Source: Blautia hominis (GTDB taxonomy: Bacteria > Bacillota > Clostridia > Lachnospirales > Lachnospiraceae). Taken from it: a stretch of DNA of 64,000 nucleotides. The notes beneath the pieces were generated by a model that was not told where the DNA came from, did not search any database, and worked only from the letters and a program-made list of their open reading frames with translations. Positions 1 through 7,368 of this stretch are shown in pieces (within the stretch, counting starts at the first letter, position 1; each line of letters opens with the position of its first letter). The position numbers were made by a program, and so were the translations under genes. The stretch covers positions 558,001 through 622,000 of the forward strand of contig NQOF01000003.1 in the NCBI GenBank assembly GCA_002270465.1, in the 5' to 3' direction.

Positions 1-1
1 A

Positions 2-1102
2 TTACAGGTAGCAGTGATCGGATGCGGGGGGATTGCAAACCAGAAACATTTTCCGGCTCTTACTTCCCAGGCAGACAAATGTGAGATCGTCGCATTCTGC
101 GATATCCAGGCGGAAAGAGCTGAGAAAGCAGCAGAAAAATACGGGGCAGAAGGTGCAAAAATATACACAGATCATAAGGAGTTATTAAAAGACCCGGAAA
201 TCGACGTGGTGCATGTGTGCACGCCTAATGTAGCACACTGTCCCATTACGGTAGACGCGTTTGAGGCGGGAAAACATGTATTATGTGAAAAGCCTATGGC
301 AGCCACAACCGAGGATGCACAGAAGATGATGGATGCCTGGAGAAAATCCGGAAAGAAGTTTACCATTGGATACCAGAACCGTTTCCGCACAGATGCCCAG
401 GCTTTGAAACGGGCCTGTGACGAGGGGAAGCTGGGTGAGATCTACTTTGCAAAGGCCCATGCAGTCAGAAGAAGAGCGGTTCCCACCTGGGGGGTATTTC
501 CTGATAAAGCAAAGCAGGGCGGCGGTCCCCTGATCGATATCGGAACCCATGCGCTTGACATTACGCTCTGGTGTATGGATAACTACAAACCGGCCACGGT
601 GACAGGCTCCGTGTTTGAAAAATTAGGCCATCTGCCGGAGGCAGCGGAGGGCAATATGTTCGGTCCCTGGGACCCGGAAACCTTCCAGGTGGAAGATTCT
701 GCGTTTGGATATGTGAAGATGGAAAACGGTGCAACTATTTTTCTGGAATCTGCCTGGGCGCTGAATGTGAAAGACTCCAGAGAAGCTGCCACAACCCTGT
801 GCGGGACAAAAGCAGGTGCGGAGATGGTTGGCGGGATGAGCCAGGAGGGATATGACCTGGTATTCAATGAAACCACAGGCGGTCTGCTCACAGAGGAACA
901 TATATCCGATACAGGCGCTATCGCGTTTTTTGAGGGGAACGGTGGTGGTTCCCCTGAGGTGAAAGAGTGTAAACAGTGGCTGGAGGCGATCCTGGAGGAC
1001 AAAGAGCCGCTGGTGAAACCGGAACAGGCATTTGTTGTGACACAGATTTTGGATACCATTTATAAATCCGCAAAAGCAGGAAAAGAGATCAAACTGGATT
1101 AA
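2..1102 (+). CDS. Gfo/Idh/MocA family oxidoreductase (5' end outside window)
   Basis: Predicted NAD(P)-dependent sugar dehydrogenase acting in the cytoplasm. The open frame already runs at base 2 and reads a Rossmann beta strand followed by the dinucleotide motif GCGGIA, so the true start lies just before the window; the GTG at 14 falls inside the Rossmann strand and cannot be the start. A CEKPMA motif marks the end of the nucleotide domain and DIGTHALD carries the usual catalytic histidine. It ends 12 bases before the TIM-barrel gene at 1115, in the same operon. In C-glycoside degradation (Dgp/Dfg-type loci) such an enzyme oxidises the sugar at C3 before C-C cleavage; that role is inferred from the neighbours. 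Family sure, substrate unknown. Confidence 0.9.
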   Translation, partial: LQVAVIGCGGIANQKHFPALTSQADKCEIVAFCDIQAERAEKAAEKYGAEGAKIYTDHKELLKDPEIDVVHVCTPNVAHCPITVDAFEAGKHVLCEKPMAATTEDAQKMMDAWRKSGKKFTIGYQNRFRTDAQALKRACDEGKLGEIYFAKAHAVRRRAVPTWGVFPDKAKQGGGPLIDIGTHALDITLWCMDNYKPATVTGSVFEKLGHLPEAAEGNMFGPWDPETFQVEDSAFGYVKMENGATIFLESAWALNVKDSREAATTLCGTKAGAEMVGGMSQEGYDLVFNETTGGLLTEEHISDTGAIAFFEGNGGGSPEVKECKQWLEAILEDKEPLVKPEQAFVVTQILDTIYKSAKAGKEIKLD

Positions 1103-1114
1103 GGAGAGAGGAAT

Positions 1115-2143
1115 ATGTCAGAGATTAAGACTTGTGTAAGCCTCTACAGCTTACAGGACGAGTATTTGAATAAACGCATGAGCCTTAGGGATATCATGTA
1201 TTTTGTTAAGGAGAAAGGGGCCGAGGGGATAGAGATCCTCCCGGACCAGATGCTGAAAAATGCGCCGGATATTGCAGATGAGACTGTTTCGGAATGGCAT
1301 GCACTCCTGGCCGAAACCGGTCTGAAACCTGTGATCGCAGATGTATTTCTGAACACCAATCTGTACAAAAACAGAAGTCTGACCCAGAGGGAATGTGTGG
1401 AGCTTCTGGTAAAGGAAATCAAACAGGCAGACAGGCTGGGGATCCGCTTGATCCGTCTGGTGTCCATGGTCCCTTACTGGGTGCTGGAGCCTCTGCTCCC
1501 CTTCTGTGAACAGTACGACGTGTCGGTGGCGTTGGAAGTACATGCAGGCATGGCTTTTGATATCCCTGAGACAAAGGCATTTATTGATGAGATGCGGCGG
1601 CTGGACAGCAAATATATTGGACTTGTCATTGATACGGGCATATTCTGCCGCCGGTTTCCCCGGGTGGTAAGGGAATATGAGACGGCAAACGGTACAAGCC
1701 CTGAGGTGTTTGATTATATTGACACCTTGTTTGAAAAGGGCACGGACCTGCACCGTGTTTTAAGAGAGAACAATTTTGTCTATCCAAAAGAACTGGAGGA
1801 TGCCATCAGATCAGAGCACGATAGAATGTTTGTGCCTCTGTGTGACGGATATGAGAATTATGACTTTGATGTACTGGACGAATATATGCCTTATATCAAA
1901 CATTTCCACCTCAAGCTGTTCGAGATGACAGAGGAGGGGCCGGAGTATTCCATGGATTATAAAGGGCTTTTAACCTACCTCCATGACCATGGCTACAAGG
2001 GGTATGTGGCGGCGGAATATGAAGGGAACCGCTTTACACTTCCCGGCAGACCAATGGCGGAAAAAGAACAGGTGGCAGCCCAGCTTGCTTTCATAAAACA
2101 GTGTTTAAAAGAGATTCAGGGACAGGAGGAATCATATGTTTGA
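1115..2143 (+). CDS. TIM-barrel isomerase-like protein, candidate C-glycoside deglycosidase alpha subunit
   Basis: Protein of 342 residues of the sugar phosphate isomerase/epimerase (AP endonuclease 2) fold. Likely metal ligands and catalytic residues are visible at the barrel ends: Glu141 and His143 in LEVHAG, Asp173 in VIDTG, His265 in KHFHLKLFE, and Glu301/Glu303 in AAEYEG. A small protein of the deglycosidase beta-subunit type follows directly, overlapping by 8 bases, which is the arrangement of the DgpBC/DfgAB complexes that break the C-C bond of 3-keto C-glycosides. The start follows GGAGAGAG. The heterodimer is inferred from this pairing. The alternative is an isomerase for other keto sugars. 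Fold certain, C-deglycosidase role likely. Confidence 0.8.
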   Translation: MSEIKTCVSLYSLQDEYLNKRMSLRDIMYFVKEKGAEGIEILPDQMLKNAPDIADETVSEWHALLAETGLKPVIADVFLNTNLYKNRSLTQRECVELLVKEIKQADRLGIRLIRLVSMVPYWVLEPLLPFCEQYDVSVALEVHAGMAFDIPETKAFIDEMRRLDSKYIGLVIDTGIFCRRFPRVVREYETANGTSPEVFDYIDTLFEKGTDLHRVLRENNFVYPKELEDAIRSEHDRMFVPLCDGYENYDFDVLDEYMPYIKHFHLKLFEMTEEGPEYSMDYKGLLTYLHDHGYKGYVAAEYEGNRFTLPGRPMAEKEQVAAQLAFIKQCLKEIQGQEESYV

Positions 2144-2528
2144 CAATAATGTTTTTTTGGAAAATACATGTGTGAACGTGGTGGAGAGCGGACAGATCAC
2201 AGGATATGAGCTACAGACAAACATCACCTATTACAGAGGAATCCCCATGTCCATGATAGAATACATCCGGATTTCGGAGGATGGAAAGGAAGTCAAAAAG
2301 GAAGATATACGCATTTCTGTGGACAAAAAAGACTGGTTTACTTTACAGGAGGCAGAGACGGTCACATCCTATAAATGGGAGTACGGAGAGCCTCTGTATA
2401 TCCGGGTCATGAAGACGGATGGCCTTACAAAAGGCGTCCATAAAGTGAAACTGACAGTTGCCACCAGAACCGCCTATATCCCGGTTCCCCTGGAAGGCAT
2501 CCGGGAGCGGGAAGTGACGATATCATAG
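2136..2528 (+). CDS. DUF6379-type small protein, C-glycoside deglycosidase beta subunit-like
   Basis: Protein of 130 residues, mostly predicted beta strand. It carries the YYRGIPMSMIE segment near residue 31 and a GLTKGVHKVKLTV segment near residue 95, which I recognise from the beta subunits of C-glycoside deglycosidases. Its ATG overlaps the end of the TIM-barrel gene by 8 bases, after the ribosome site GGACAGGAGG, so the two are translationally coupled, as expected for subunits made in equal amounts. In known complexes the small subunit stabilises the TIM-barrel partner and helps shape the active site. It has no catalytic motif of its own. The family assignment rests on memory of the motif plus context; an alignment would settle it. 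Confidence 0.72.
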   Translation: MFDNNVFLENTCVNVVESGQITGYELQTNITYYRGIPMSMIEYIRISEDGKEVKKEDIRISVDKKDWFTLQEAETVTSYKWEYGEPLYIRVMKTDGLTKGVHKVKLTVATRTAYIPVPLEGIREREVTIS

Positions 2529-2534
2529 AACAGG

Positions 2535-3503
2535 ATGAATAAAATGAGAAAGAAAAATGTACTGGGCCTGTCCTTTGGAAGAAGGCTGGCAAACACAGAT
2601 ATTATGGTAAAAACAGCACTGATGGAGTGCGAAAAGGCAGGTTGTGAAGTGCGGTTTATCCGTGTGGATGAGCTGGAGATCAAGCCGTGCACGGGCTGCA
2701 TTTCCTGTGTTGTGGGAATGACCACAGGACGGGGAAAAGGGGGCTGTCCCATAAAGGATGATTTTTATATCCTGGATGAAGCGCTTATGGCGTGTGATGC
2801 TGTCATAGTGGGTTCCCCTGCTTATGTGCTGAGCCCAACAGGCAGATTTAAAACTGTCTGTGACAGGATCGGACCTTCTCACGATATCACATTCAGAAAA
2901 GCGGCGTTTGAGGAAGGACTGGGTGCCGGAAAAGACAGAGAAAAACTGCCGGATGAGAGAAGCTTTAAAAAGAGAGTGGGCGGACTTATTTCCGTGGGTG
3001 GGGCCATGACAAAGAACTGGCTCTCCTTCATGCTTCCCACCATGTATGAATTCACCATGTCCATGGGGATTGATGTGATCGACATGCATGAATATCACGG
3101 CGCCATGGCCTGTGAGCATGTTCTTGGTAATGAAGCACAGATAGAACGCATGAGAAAAATGGGAAAGAACATTGCCGCGGCCCTTGCCGCCGGGAGTGAG
3201 GAAGAACGCACTGCATGGCGGGGAGAGGAGGAGGGCATCTGCCCGGTCTGTCACTGTAACATGCTGACAGTGTCAAAGGACAGCACTGCCGTAGAATGCC
3301 CGGTCTGCGGGATTTCCGGTACGCCTGCATGGGTGAACGGCAGGATGAACGTACATTTCAGCCAGGAAGAACAGAACCGTTCCAGGCTTCGGTGGAACGG
3401 GAAGCTGGAACATTCCACTGAGATCAAGACAAGAGCAGTGGGGCCGGGTCAGATACAGGATCTGAAAGAACTGCTGGAACCGTACAAAGGGTATGGGGAA
3501 TGA
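2535..3503 (+). CDS. Flavodoxin-like NAD(P)H-FMN oxidoreductase with C-terminal zinc ribbon
   Basis: Protein of 322 residues. Residues 7-115 look like a flavodoxin/FMN-reductase fold, with a cysteine cluster at Cys52, Cys55, Cys58 and Cys71 that in related iron-sulfur flavoproteins can bind a cluster. Residues 85-110 hold the substrate-side loop (GSPAYVLSPTGRFK). A separate C-terminal ribbon with CPVC (236-239) and CPVC (255-258) resembles rubredoxin or a zinc ribbon. It lies 6 bases after the beta-subunit-like gene and 30 before the next TIM-barrel gene, inside the operon. It may recycle electrons or reduce an aglycone; that is a guess. Two ATGs (2535, 2544) are possible starts. Confidence 0.75.
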   Translation: MNKMRKKNVLGLSFGRRLANTDIMVKTALMECEKAGCEVRFIRVDELEIKPCTGCISCVVGMTTGRGKGGCPIKDDFYILDEALMACDAVIVGSPAYVLSPTGRFKTVCDRIGPSHDITFRKAAFEEGLGAGKDREKLPDERSFKKRVGGLISVGGAMTKNWLSFMLPTMYEFTMSMGIDVIDMHEYHGAMACEHVLGNEAQIERMRKMGKNIAAALAAGSEEERTAWRGEEEGICPVCHCNMLTVSKDSTAVECPVCGISGTPAWVNGRMNVHFSQEEQNRSRLRWNGKLEHSTEIKTRAVGPGQIQDLKELLEPYKGYGE

Positions 3504-3533
3504 TATTCCCGGAATGAGAGAGGAGAAAATAGT

Positions 3534-4448
3534 ATGAAATTAGGCTTTATCACAGCAATCTGTGATGGAATGACATTTGAGGAAGTGGTGGACTTTGCCG
3601 CATCTCATGACCTGGAATGCCTGGAAGTGGCATGCTGGCCCCGGGGAAAAGCGCAGAGAAGATATGCCGGTGTAAGCCATATTGATGTGGAGGCAATGAA
3701 TGAGGAAAAAGCAGCATACCTTACTGCTTACTGTCAGAAAAAGGGGGTGGAGATCTCCTCCCTTGCCTACTATCCCAACACACTGGACCCGGATCCTGAG
3801 AAACGGGCTTCCTATGTAAAGCATCTGTATAAGCTCATAGATGCATCTGCCATGCTGGGTGTGAATATGGTCACAACCTTTGTAGGCAGGGACCCCAAAA
3901 AAACAGTATCGGAGAATCTGGAAACCGTAAAAGAGGTGTGGCCGCCTATTGTAAAATATGCGGAGGAGAAGGGCGTAAAAATTGCAATTGAGAACTGCCC
4001 TATGCTTTTTACCGAGGATGAATGGCCGGGCGGGCAGAACTTGATGACAAGCCCTGCAAACTGGAGAAAAGTGTTTGAGATCCTGGACAGTCCCAACTTT
4101 GGGATCAATTATGATCCCTCCCATTTTGTGTGGCAGCAGATTGATTATATCAAGCCAATCTATGAATTCAGAGATAAGATCTTCCATGTGCACTATAAGG
4201 ATATCAAGGTATATGAGGATAAGTTGGCAGATGTGGGGACCATGGCCGTGCCCTTAGAATATATGTCTCCGAAACTTCCGGGGCTGGGAGATGTGGACTG
4301 GGGAAACTATTTATCAGCCCTGACAGACATCGGATATGACGGATACACCTGCATTGAGGTGGAAGATAAGGCATTTGAAAAAGACCTGGAGGATGCGAAA
4401 AAAGCGGTGGTCCTGAGTGCCAGGTATTTAAGGAACTTTGTGATTTGA
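3534..4448 (+). CDS. Sugar phosphate isomerase/epimerase family protein
   Basis: Second TIM-barrel protein of the operon, 304 residues, starting after GAGAGGAG. Barrel-end residues typical of the xylose isomerase-like superfamily are present: ENCP near residue 155, NYDPSH near 197, FHVHYKD near 220 and CIEVED near 279. These suit a divalent-metal keto-sugar isomerase or epimerase. The neighbouring dehydrogenases suggest it handles the oxidised sugar released after oxidation and cleavage. It is only distantly like the protein at 1115 and lacks an adjacent small subunit, so I do not call it a deglycosidase. The next gene is 93 bases downstream. Confidence 0.82.
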   Translation: MKLGFITAICDGMTFEEVVDFAASHDLECLEVACWPRGKAQRRYAGVSHIDVEAMNEEKAAYLTAYCQKKGVEISSLAYYPNTLDPDPEKRASYVKHLYKLIDASAMLGVNMVTTFVGRDPKKTVSENLETVKEVWPPIVKYAEEKGVKIAIENCPMLFTEDEWPGGQNLMTSPANWRKVFEILDSPNFGINYDPSHFVWQQIDYIKPIYEFRDKIFHVHYKDIKVYEDKLADVGTMAVPLEYMSPKLPGLGDVDWGNYLSALTDIGYDGYTCIEVEDKAFEKDLEDAKKAVVLSARYLRNFVI

Positions 4449-4541
4449 CCAAAAGGCAGTCCGGCAGGTACGGGACCACATGTCTTAGGTCATGAGCAGT
4501 AAAGGGGACAGAGATGTCCGTCTGATAAAGGGGATTTTAAT

Positions 4542-5615
4542 ATGGAAGATATCAGGATAGGTATTGTGGGTCATGGGTTTATGGGGCATGAGCATGAAAA
4601 TATGCTGACGAAAATGGAAGGATTCCGGGTGATAGGGATCTCCGACCTTGACCAAAAACAGTTAAAGGATGTAAAGGATGGCATCAAAAGATATGCGTCC
4701 AATGAAGAATTGATGCAGGATCCGGAGGTCCAGGTGGTACTGATCGCTGCCAACAACAACCGGCATCACGATCTGGTCATTCAGGCAGCCAGAGCAGGAA
4801 AGGATATTATCTGTGAAAAACCGGTAGCCATGAATGTGGAGGAACTTGACCATATGGTCAGCGTGGTGAAGGAGTGCGGCGTCAGATTTACTGTGCACCA
4901 CCAGCGGCGGCTGGACAGGGATTTCCGCATTATGAAAGAAATCTATGACCAGAGGAAGCTAGGTGAGGTATATACATTAAAAAACAGCCTGTACGGCTTC
5001 AATGGCAACATGCACGACTGGCATGTATACATCAGTGAGGGCGGCGGTATGCTTTACGACTGGGGCGTTCATCTTCTGGATCAGGTTCTGTGGATGATGC
5101 AGGGCGCCAAAGTAAAGACTGTTTTTGCGGATCTGAGAAATATCATCAATTTTGAGGTGGATGACTATTTTAAGATCCTAATGAAATTTGACAATGGGAT
5201 CACAGCTGAGGTGGAACTGGGCACGTATTTTCTGACGGATAAAATGCATGAGAAATGGTTTGAGCGCCATTGGATCATGGGAGGGAATAAAGGCACCGCG
5301 TATGTGGACGGTTTTGAACCCCAGGGGAAGATCGTACGGACCGCGCATCTGCTGAAAAACGTGGATGGAAAACGCACCATGACGGCAGCAGGGCCTACCC
5401 GTTCGTTTGGCCCGCCGGCAGAGGGCACCATCCTCACAGAGGATATCCCGGCGGTTTCCACCTGTCATGAGGATTATTTTGAGAACTATAAAAAAGCTTA
5501 TTTCGGTGAGGAAGACTTTCTGGTAAAAATTCCGGAGACGAGAAGAGTCCTTGCGCTGATGGAAGCAGTAAGAGAATCCGCCCGAACAGGGGAATCCGTC
5601 AGATTTGAGTCTTGA
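4542..5615 (+). CDS. Gfo/Idh/MocA family oxidoreductase
   Basis: Predicted NAD(P)-dependent sugar dehydrogenase of 357 residues. The GxGxxG motif is at residues 10-15 (GHGFMG), CEKPVA ends the nucleotide domain, and DWGVHLLDQ gives the catalytic histidine region. It is the last gene of the operon and is preceded by a 93-base gap that may hold its own ribosome site (AAAGGGG) but no clear terminator. With the first dehydrogenase it could form an oxidise-then-reduce pair, restoring the hydroxyl after the bond is cleaved. Its stop codon lies inside the 8-bp direct repeat that flanks the inserted element at 5617. Confidence 0.88.
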   Translation: MEDIRIGIVGHGFMGHEHENMLTKMEGFRVIGISDLDQKQLKDVKDGIKRYASNEELMQDPEVQVVLIAANNNRHHDLVIQAARAGKDIICEKPVAMNVEELDHMVSVVKECGVRFTVHHQRRLDRDFRIMKEIYDQRKLGEVYTLKNSLYGFNGNMHDWHVYISEGGGMLYDWGVHLLDQVLWMMQGAKVKTVFADLRNIINFEVDDYFKILMKFDNGITAEVELGTYFLTDKMHEKWFERHWIMGGNKGTAYVDGFEPQGKIVRTAHLLKNVDGKRTMTAAGPTRSFGPPAEGTILTEDIPAVSTCHEDYFENYKKAYFGEEDFLVKIPETRRVLALMEAVRESARTGESVRFES

Positions 5616-5616
5616 T

Positions 5617-5720
5617 GTAACAGTACAGACAGGTCTGCGCATTCACTGCGCTGACCAGCCCATCGCGAAGCGATTTTTAATGGCTGGATGCGTAACAGTT
5701 CAGCTTGTCTGAACTGTTAC
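5617..5720. mobile_element. MITE-like inverted-repeat element, copy M1
   Basis: A 104-bp non-coding element begins GTAACAGTACAGACAG and ends with the near-perfect inverse CTTGTCTGAACTGTTAC. Direct repeats flank it: GTCTTGAT at 5609-5616 and GTCTTGAA at 5721-5728 (7 of 8). Its right end also folds on itself (GTAACAGTTCAG / CTGAACTGTTAC, loop of 5). It shares the segments around GGTCTGCGCATT and CGAAGCGATTTTTAATGGCTGGATGCG with the copy at 40798. Terminal GTAA and an 8-bp duplication are features of IS66-family transposition, so it is probably a non-autonomous relative. No transposase is in the window. Confidence 0.75.
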
Positions 5721-5759
5721 GTCTTGAAAATAAATGCTTTGGTTTAAGAAAAGCCCCGG

Positions 5760-5788
5760 TTTACATGTCCGTCCGGCAAGAGTATAAT
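5760..5788 (+). promoter_or_regulatory. Promoter of the Fic gene
   Basis: TTTACA at 5760-5765 and TATAAT at 5783-5788 are separated by 17 bases, about 50 bases before the Fic start codon. This suggests the gene is transcribed on its own, separated from the sugar operon by element M1. Confidence 0.6.
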
Positions 5789-5839
5789 AAATACAAAACA
5801 TTGTAACTGGCCGGGAAACAGCCGTGACAGGAGGTAAAT

Positions 5840-6649
5840 ATGGACGAGTATTACATTCCGGATAAGGAGTACAGCAAAGAGTACAGACGCCAGTGCTGGG
5901 AGATGGCTACGGGGCTTCAGGCTGTGGATGGTCTGGTACCCAGTAAGTATTTATATGAGCTTGCCAAGGACAATATTGAAGGAAACTATACAAATGAAGA
6001 GATAGAGGAATTATTGTACCGGAAATATGAAAATGAGACAGAGAAAGAAAAGAGATCCAGACAAAAAGAAGCGGATCTGGTTTCAAACAGGATTGTCCGT
6101 CTACTTTCAGATGAGGCTTTTTCCTTTTCTCCGGTAATGCTGAAATATATACACAGGTCATTGTTTCAAGATATTTACTCCCATGCCGGTACGTTCAGAA
6201 ACTATAATATCAGCAAGGATGAACCTATTTTAAATGGAATTTCAGTCAAATATGCCAATTACCAAATGATAGAAGAAACTCTTTCGTATGATTTTCGTGA
6301 GGAGGAAAGAACAAAATATGCATCTCTTGATACAAAGCAGATATTGGAGAAGGTTGCCGTATTTACATCTTCTATTTGGCAAGTACATCCTTTCGGAGAG
6401 GGAAATACCAGGACAACAGCTGTTTTTATGGAATGCTATCTTAAAACCAGAGGATTTTGTGTAGATAATAGTATGTTCAAAGAGAATGCGCAGTATTTTA
6501 GAAATGCCCTGATAAGAGCAAACTTTGCTGATTATCAGAACAGAATAGATTCAGATATGGTTTTTTTGATTCGTTTTTATGAGAACCTGCTGTTTGAAAA
6601 GAAGAATGAGCTCAGAAACCGCGATACTGTTTTAAAGCAATTGTTTTGA
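5840..6649 (+). CDS. Fic family protein with N-terminal antitoxin-like segment
   Basis: Fic enzymes transfer AMP or another phosphate-linked group from a nucleotide to a hydroxyl on a target protein. The active-site loop HPFGEGNTR is at residues 183-191, and the AGTFR flap is near 116-120. Residues 22-65 (TGLQAVDGLVPSKY and the following helices) resemble the VbhA-type antitoxin helix region that in related proteins is fused or separate and blocks ATP binding; the strict inhibitory (S/T)xxxE(G/N) motif is not exact here (VDG replaces the EG part). The gene follows AGGAGG and is more AT-rich than its neighbours. It is monocistronic with its own promoter at 5760. The target is unknown. Confidence 0.88.
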   Translation: MDEYYIPDKEYSKEYRRQCWEMATGLQAVDGLVPSKYLYELAKDNIEGNYTNEEIEELLYRKYENETEKEKRSRQKEADLVSNRIVRLLSDEAFSFSPVMLKYIHRSLFQDIYSHAGTFRNYNISKDEPILNGISVKYANYQMIEETLSYDFREEERTKYASLDTKQILEKVAVFTSSIWQVHPFGEGNTRTTAVFMECYLKTRGFCVDNSMFKENAQYFRNALIRANFADYQNRIDSDMVFLIRFYENLLFEKKNELRNRDTVLKQLF

Positions 6650-6701
6650 GACATAAAAATCCAGACGGAAGAAATAATAGGCTGACTGCCGGAAATAATA
6701 T

Positions 6702-6741
6702 CAATGCCGGATAACTGCAGATTGGCAGTCCTCCGGCATTG
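6702..6741. terminator. Stem-loop between the convergent Fic and acetyltransferase genes
   Basis: CAATGCCGGA at 6702-6711 pairs perfectly with TCCGGCATTG at 6732-6741, with an inner ACTGC/GCAGT stem. It lies 50 bases after fic and just past the stop of the minus-strand gene at 6748, so it probably ends transcription from both sides. Neither side has a long T run. Confidence 0.5.
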
Positions 6742-6747
6742 GTTTCA

Positions 6748-7365
6748 TTATTCGTTTATCTCCCCGCCGATTTCAAAAAGACGGTCCTTAAAATAGTATT
6801 TCTTATCCTCATCCGTGATCTCTTTGATCACTTTAGCCGGATTTCCCACAGCAACACAGTTGTCAGGGATATCCTTTGTGACAACGCTTCCGGAGCCGAT
6901 CACCACATTGCTTCCGATATGCACGCCCGGATTGATCACCACGTTTCCACCCACCCAAACATTGTCGCCGATGGAAATTGCAATCCCATATTCCCAGCCT
7001 GAATTTCTTGTTTCCGTGTGAAGGGGATGGCCCGCTGTGTAGAGGGAGACATTGGGGGCAAACATGACATTTTTGCCAATGGTCACTTTTGCCACATCTA
7101 AAATGATACAGTTGGCGTTGGCGAAGAAATTCTCGCCCACTTCCGTATTACTGCCGTAGTCAAAGTAGATAGGCTGTTCCATCCATACGTTTTCGCCTGT
7201 CTTTCCCAGCAGCTCCTTTAATATAGAAACTCTTTTTTCTCCCTCGGAGGGACGGCACATATTAAAATCATAGCACAGCTCTTTTGCCTGTGCCCGCTCT
7301 TTGGTAAGTACGGCATCTGCCGGGTAATAGAGCATTTCTTTCAGCATACGTTCTTTTTGCGTCAT
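6748..7365 (-). CDS. maa: Maltose/galactoside O-acetyltransferase
   Basis: Protein of 205 residues that should move an acetyl group from acetyl-CoA to the 6-hydroxyl of maltose, glucose or a similar sugar. An N-terminal Mac domain (residues 5-55) is followed by left-handed beta-helix hexapeptide repeats from about 70 to 185. The catalytic histidine is His113 in TAGHP, and the GNPAK motif closes the helix. It follows the glucanotransferase gene by 3 bases on the same strand, so it belongs to the maltodextrin operon; acetylation may vent excess intracellular sugar. Confidence 0.88.
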   Translation of the reverse strand: MTQKERMLKEMLYYPADAVLTKERAQAKELCYDFNMCRPSEGEKRVSILKELLGKTGENVWMEQPIYFDYGSNTEVGENFFANANCIILDVAKVTIGKNVMFAPNVSLYTAGHPLHTETRNSGWEYGIAISIGDNVWVGGNVVINPGVHIGSNVVIGSGSVVTKDIPDNCVAVGNPAKVIKEITDEDKKYYFKDRLFEIGGEINE

Positions 7366-7368
7366 AAT

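Noticed and set aside
583-1059. Long minus-strand frames opposite the dehydrogenase and many other genes
   Set aside because: They mirror the codon pattern of the real plus-strand genes and have no ribosome sites or family motifs.
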